From Thalassospira profundimaris (GTDB lineage Bacteria > Pseudomonadota > Alphaproteobacteria > Rhodospirillales > Thalassospiraceae), in the NCBI RefSeq assembly GCF_003326755.1, contig NZ_JPWH01000001.1:366227-430226 (forward strand): a DNA stretch of 64,000 nucleotides, given 5' to 3'. The notes below the pieces were generated by a model. The model did not search any database and was not told the origin of the DNA. It saw only the letters and a program-made list of their open reading frames with translations. Shown here piece by piece: positions 62,406 through 64,000 of this stretch. Position 1 is the first letter of the stretch. The number at the start of each line of letters is the position of its first letter. Position numbers and translations under genes: made by a program.

Positions 62406-64000
62406 TGGGCGGCCTCCGATCCGGTGGGGGTGTTGATCACTTGGTTGCCGGTTTTGTCTTCCTGCCCGGTCAGAAGGCCAATCGCGTGCGTGCTGAGCAC
62501 ATCAATGGCTTCATTAATGGTCTGGCGGGCACGCGCCTTTTCCAGCCAAGGTTCAAGGGCGGTTTTGGTGTTCTGGCCTTCCACCCCTTCAAGCGCGGAA
62601 ATGGCCTTTGCCAGATTATCTGCTGCCAGGGCCTGTTCGGCTGTCACCAGTCGGCCATCAAGCGTGTCCTGGCCTACTGCATCGACCCGGCGAATGGGGA
62701 ACAGTTTTTTCAAATTCGCCACGGTTGACTCCCAAATCCCGCCAGAATGATCATCGCTGGCGGCTTTAACCGCCTCGTCCGCCGCAACCGGGAAGGATTG
62801 CCGCAATTGTTCAATGCGTGGGGCGCCTTCAGCGGCAAGCGGTTTGAGCTTTGCGATCTGTTCCTGAACGACGGTATCATCCGACCCGCTGCGATTAAGC
62901 TGGTTCAGGGCAATTTCAAACGGGCCGCCGCGTTGTGCGGCATCACGCAGCAGGGCAACGCCAATGCCAATCGCCTGGCCGCGTCCGGCAATGCGCAGGC
63001 CTTCGGTTGCCTTGAGTTCCTGTTCAACAGTTGCCATGCGCGCGCTTAGGTCGCGCATTTCCGTGGCAACCCCGGAAAGTTCGGATTGCACCCGGGCGAC
63101 TTCATCAATCGGGGCGGTGCGGGTTTCAAGTTCCCCCAGGCGGCGGGCGACAGAATCGTTTAACTGCCCGCCACGTTCCTGATCCAGGCGTTCGCGCAGG
63201 GCATTGATGGTCCCTTCAAGATGGGACAGGCGCGATGTCAGGTCGGTTGCAACAACAACATTCCGGGCCTGCGTATCAGCGGTATTTTCGCGATCGGCGC
63301 TGTTTGTGCTTGCCGGTGCGGTCGCATCTGCAGGTGCCGTTTCATCCGTTGCGGCCTCGCCGCTGTTGATGTCGGTGTTATCGCCATCGTCGGGCTTGTT
63401 GGCCGTGTCGGATGCCATACTGTCAGAATTGCTGGTACTGTCCGCTGTCTCGCTGTTTGCCGTGTTTGACGCGGCGGTATCATCTGCTGGTGTCTGCGAC
63501 ATTTCGGCGGTGTTTTGCTGCCCTTCCGGGGCCAGGGCATCGACCGTGCCTTGCGGTAAAATATTGGTCAGGGTCGGTTCGGCCTGTTTCCACCACATGG
63601 CCCGGCTGGCCCAGCCCAGCGCCAGGACGATCCCGATAATAATTACCGCCCAGACGACCACCATGATGGCGGGTTTACCCGTTTTTTTGCCCTGCGGGGT
63701 GCCTTTGCCCGGAGGAGGCGTTTTATCGCCGGGCTTTGCGCTGCCAGACGGTGCGGTGCTTGCCGATGAATTCCCGCCGGACGCAGATGCGGTGGATTTT
63801 GCCCCGCCTGTGCTGCTGGTGCTGCTTTTGCTGCTGGCGGTGGAAGAGCTTTCGGGTTTTGCCGACGTGGTGGCCCCTGTCGGGCTGGATGGGGCCGCAG
63901 AACCGGTTGCCGGTTTTGTGCTCGCATCCTGTGATGAAGATGCCGATTGGCCAGCACTGGCATTGCCTTTGCTGTCGATCGAGATCGTATCCTGCCCCTT
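62402..64000 (-). CDS. mitofilin-family membrane protein (COG4223-like), 5' end outside the window
   Basis: The frame is open to the window edge and continues beyond it. In the window it encodes a long N-terminal region rich in Ser, Thr, Ala, Gly, Pro and Lys (about 112 codons), one membrane segment (VVVWAVIIIGIVLALGW), then an acidic, Ser/Thr/Asp/Ala-rich stretch, a coiled coil (RLSHLEGTINALRERLDQE) and a helical C-terminal domain (GIGVALLRDAAQRGGPFEIAL, WLEKARARQTINEAIDVL). This is the layout of alphaproteobacterial mitofilin homologues encoded next to hemY. The start is not in view. Its stop overlaps the hemY start, so they form an operon; hemD/hemC would be expected further right. Confidence 0.85.
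   Translation of the reverse strand, partial: KGQDTISIDSKGNASAGQSASSSQDASTKPATGSAAPSSPTGATTSAKPESSSTASSKSSTSSTGGAKSTASASGGNSSASTAPSGSAKPGDKTPPPGKGTPQGKKTGKPAIMVVVWAVIIIGIVLALGWASRAMWWKQAEPTLTNILPQGTVDALAPEGQQNTAEMSQTPADDTAASNTANSETADSTSNSDSMASDTANKPDDGDNTDINSGEAATDETAPADATAPASTNSADRENTADTQARNVVVATDLTSRLSHLEGTINALRERLDQERGGQLNDSVARRLGELETRTAPIDEVARVQSELSGVATEMRDLSARMATVEQELKATEGLRIAGRGQAIGIGVALLRDAAQRGGPFEIALNQLNRSGSDDTVVQEQIAKLKPLAAEGAPRIEQLRQSFPVAADEAVKAASDDHSGGIWESTVANLKKLFPIRRVDAVGQDTLDGRLVTAEQALAADNLAKAISALEGVEGQNTKTALEPWLEKARARQTINEAIDVLSTHAIGLLTGQEDKTGNQVINTPTGSEAAQ

Overview
The window looks like chromosomal DNA from a free-living alphaproteobacterium of moderate GC. A marine Rhodospirillales such as Thalassospira is my guess. 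The signs are a DUF1674/SDHAF4 protein ending in RCIDF, a mitofilin-like gene overlapping hemY, FadN-type beta-oxidation genes under a MerR regulator, an HSDL2-type dehydrogenase and a TPP riboswitch on thiM. Genus and GC come from reading, not from a search or a count. No rRNA, tRNA, CRISPR, phage or insertion sequence was found.

Layout. 0.1-2.2 kb: a PaaI-type thioesterase and an NADP-type aldehyde dehydrogenase converging on a shared terminator. 2.9-10.6 kb: a catabolic block with a gamma-glutamyltransferase-family enzyme, a GntR/FCD regulator and a divergent ABC importer operon (ATPase, Tat-exported binding protein, two permeases) ending in a hydantoin/Asp-Glu racemase-family enzyme. 10.8-17 kb: an RlaP-like nucleotidyltransferase, then opgG-opgH for osmoregulated periplasmic glucans and a small unknown protein. 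17.2-30.5 kb: a minus-strand fatty-acid degradation region holding an SDR, enoyl-CoA hydratase, thioesterase, acyl-CoA dehydrogenase, FadN-like enzyme, thiolase, MerR regulator, acyl-CoA ligase, a broken fadL, a DUF3108/6134-like protein, an SCP2 protein and a glycine-zipper protein. 31-33 kb: LysE and CynX-type transporters. 33.2-38.2 kb: a Fur-box-preceded hemin importer (hmuTUV) converging on a soluble globin-coupled chemoreceptor with a zinc-binding CZB domain. 38.3-43.9 kb: a LysR regulator divergent from an FAD amine oxidase, a GabT-like aminotransferase and an AmaB-like aldehyde dehydrogenase. 44-48.8 kb: sodB, a cyclase-family lipoprotein, and thiM-thiE behind a TPP riboswitch. 48.9-64 kb: tex, SDHAF4, hipBA, rpe, rsmB, two envelope-polysaccharide genes, purH, hemY and a mitofilin-like gene that runs off the right edge.

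How the parts fit. A palindrome, TTACGTTAACGTCA, lies upstream of both merR and the acyl-CoA ligase, with a near copy upstream of the SCP2 gene. This suggests one MerR regulon for lipid breakdown. The outer-membrane fatty-acid channel gene in that region carries both a frameshift and an in-frame stop. The hemin importer and the heme-type sensor sit tail to tail and overlap by 14 bp, which may link heme supply to heme-based sensing. No single locus is clearly an unknown system. The best leads are the GntR-controlled transporter/GGT/racemase block, the three-site MerR palindrome, the AT-rich in-frame insertion in hmuV, and the long 5' hairpin before purH.
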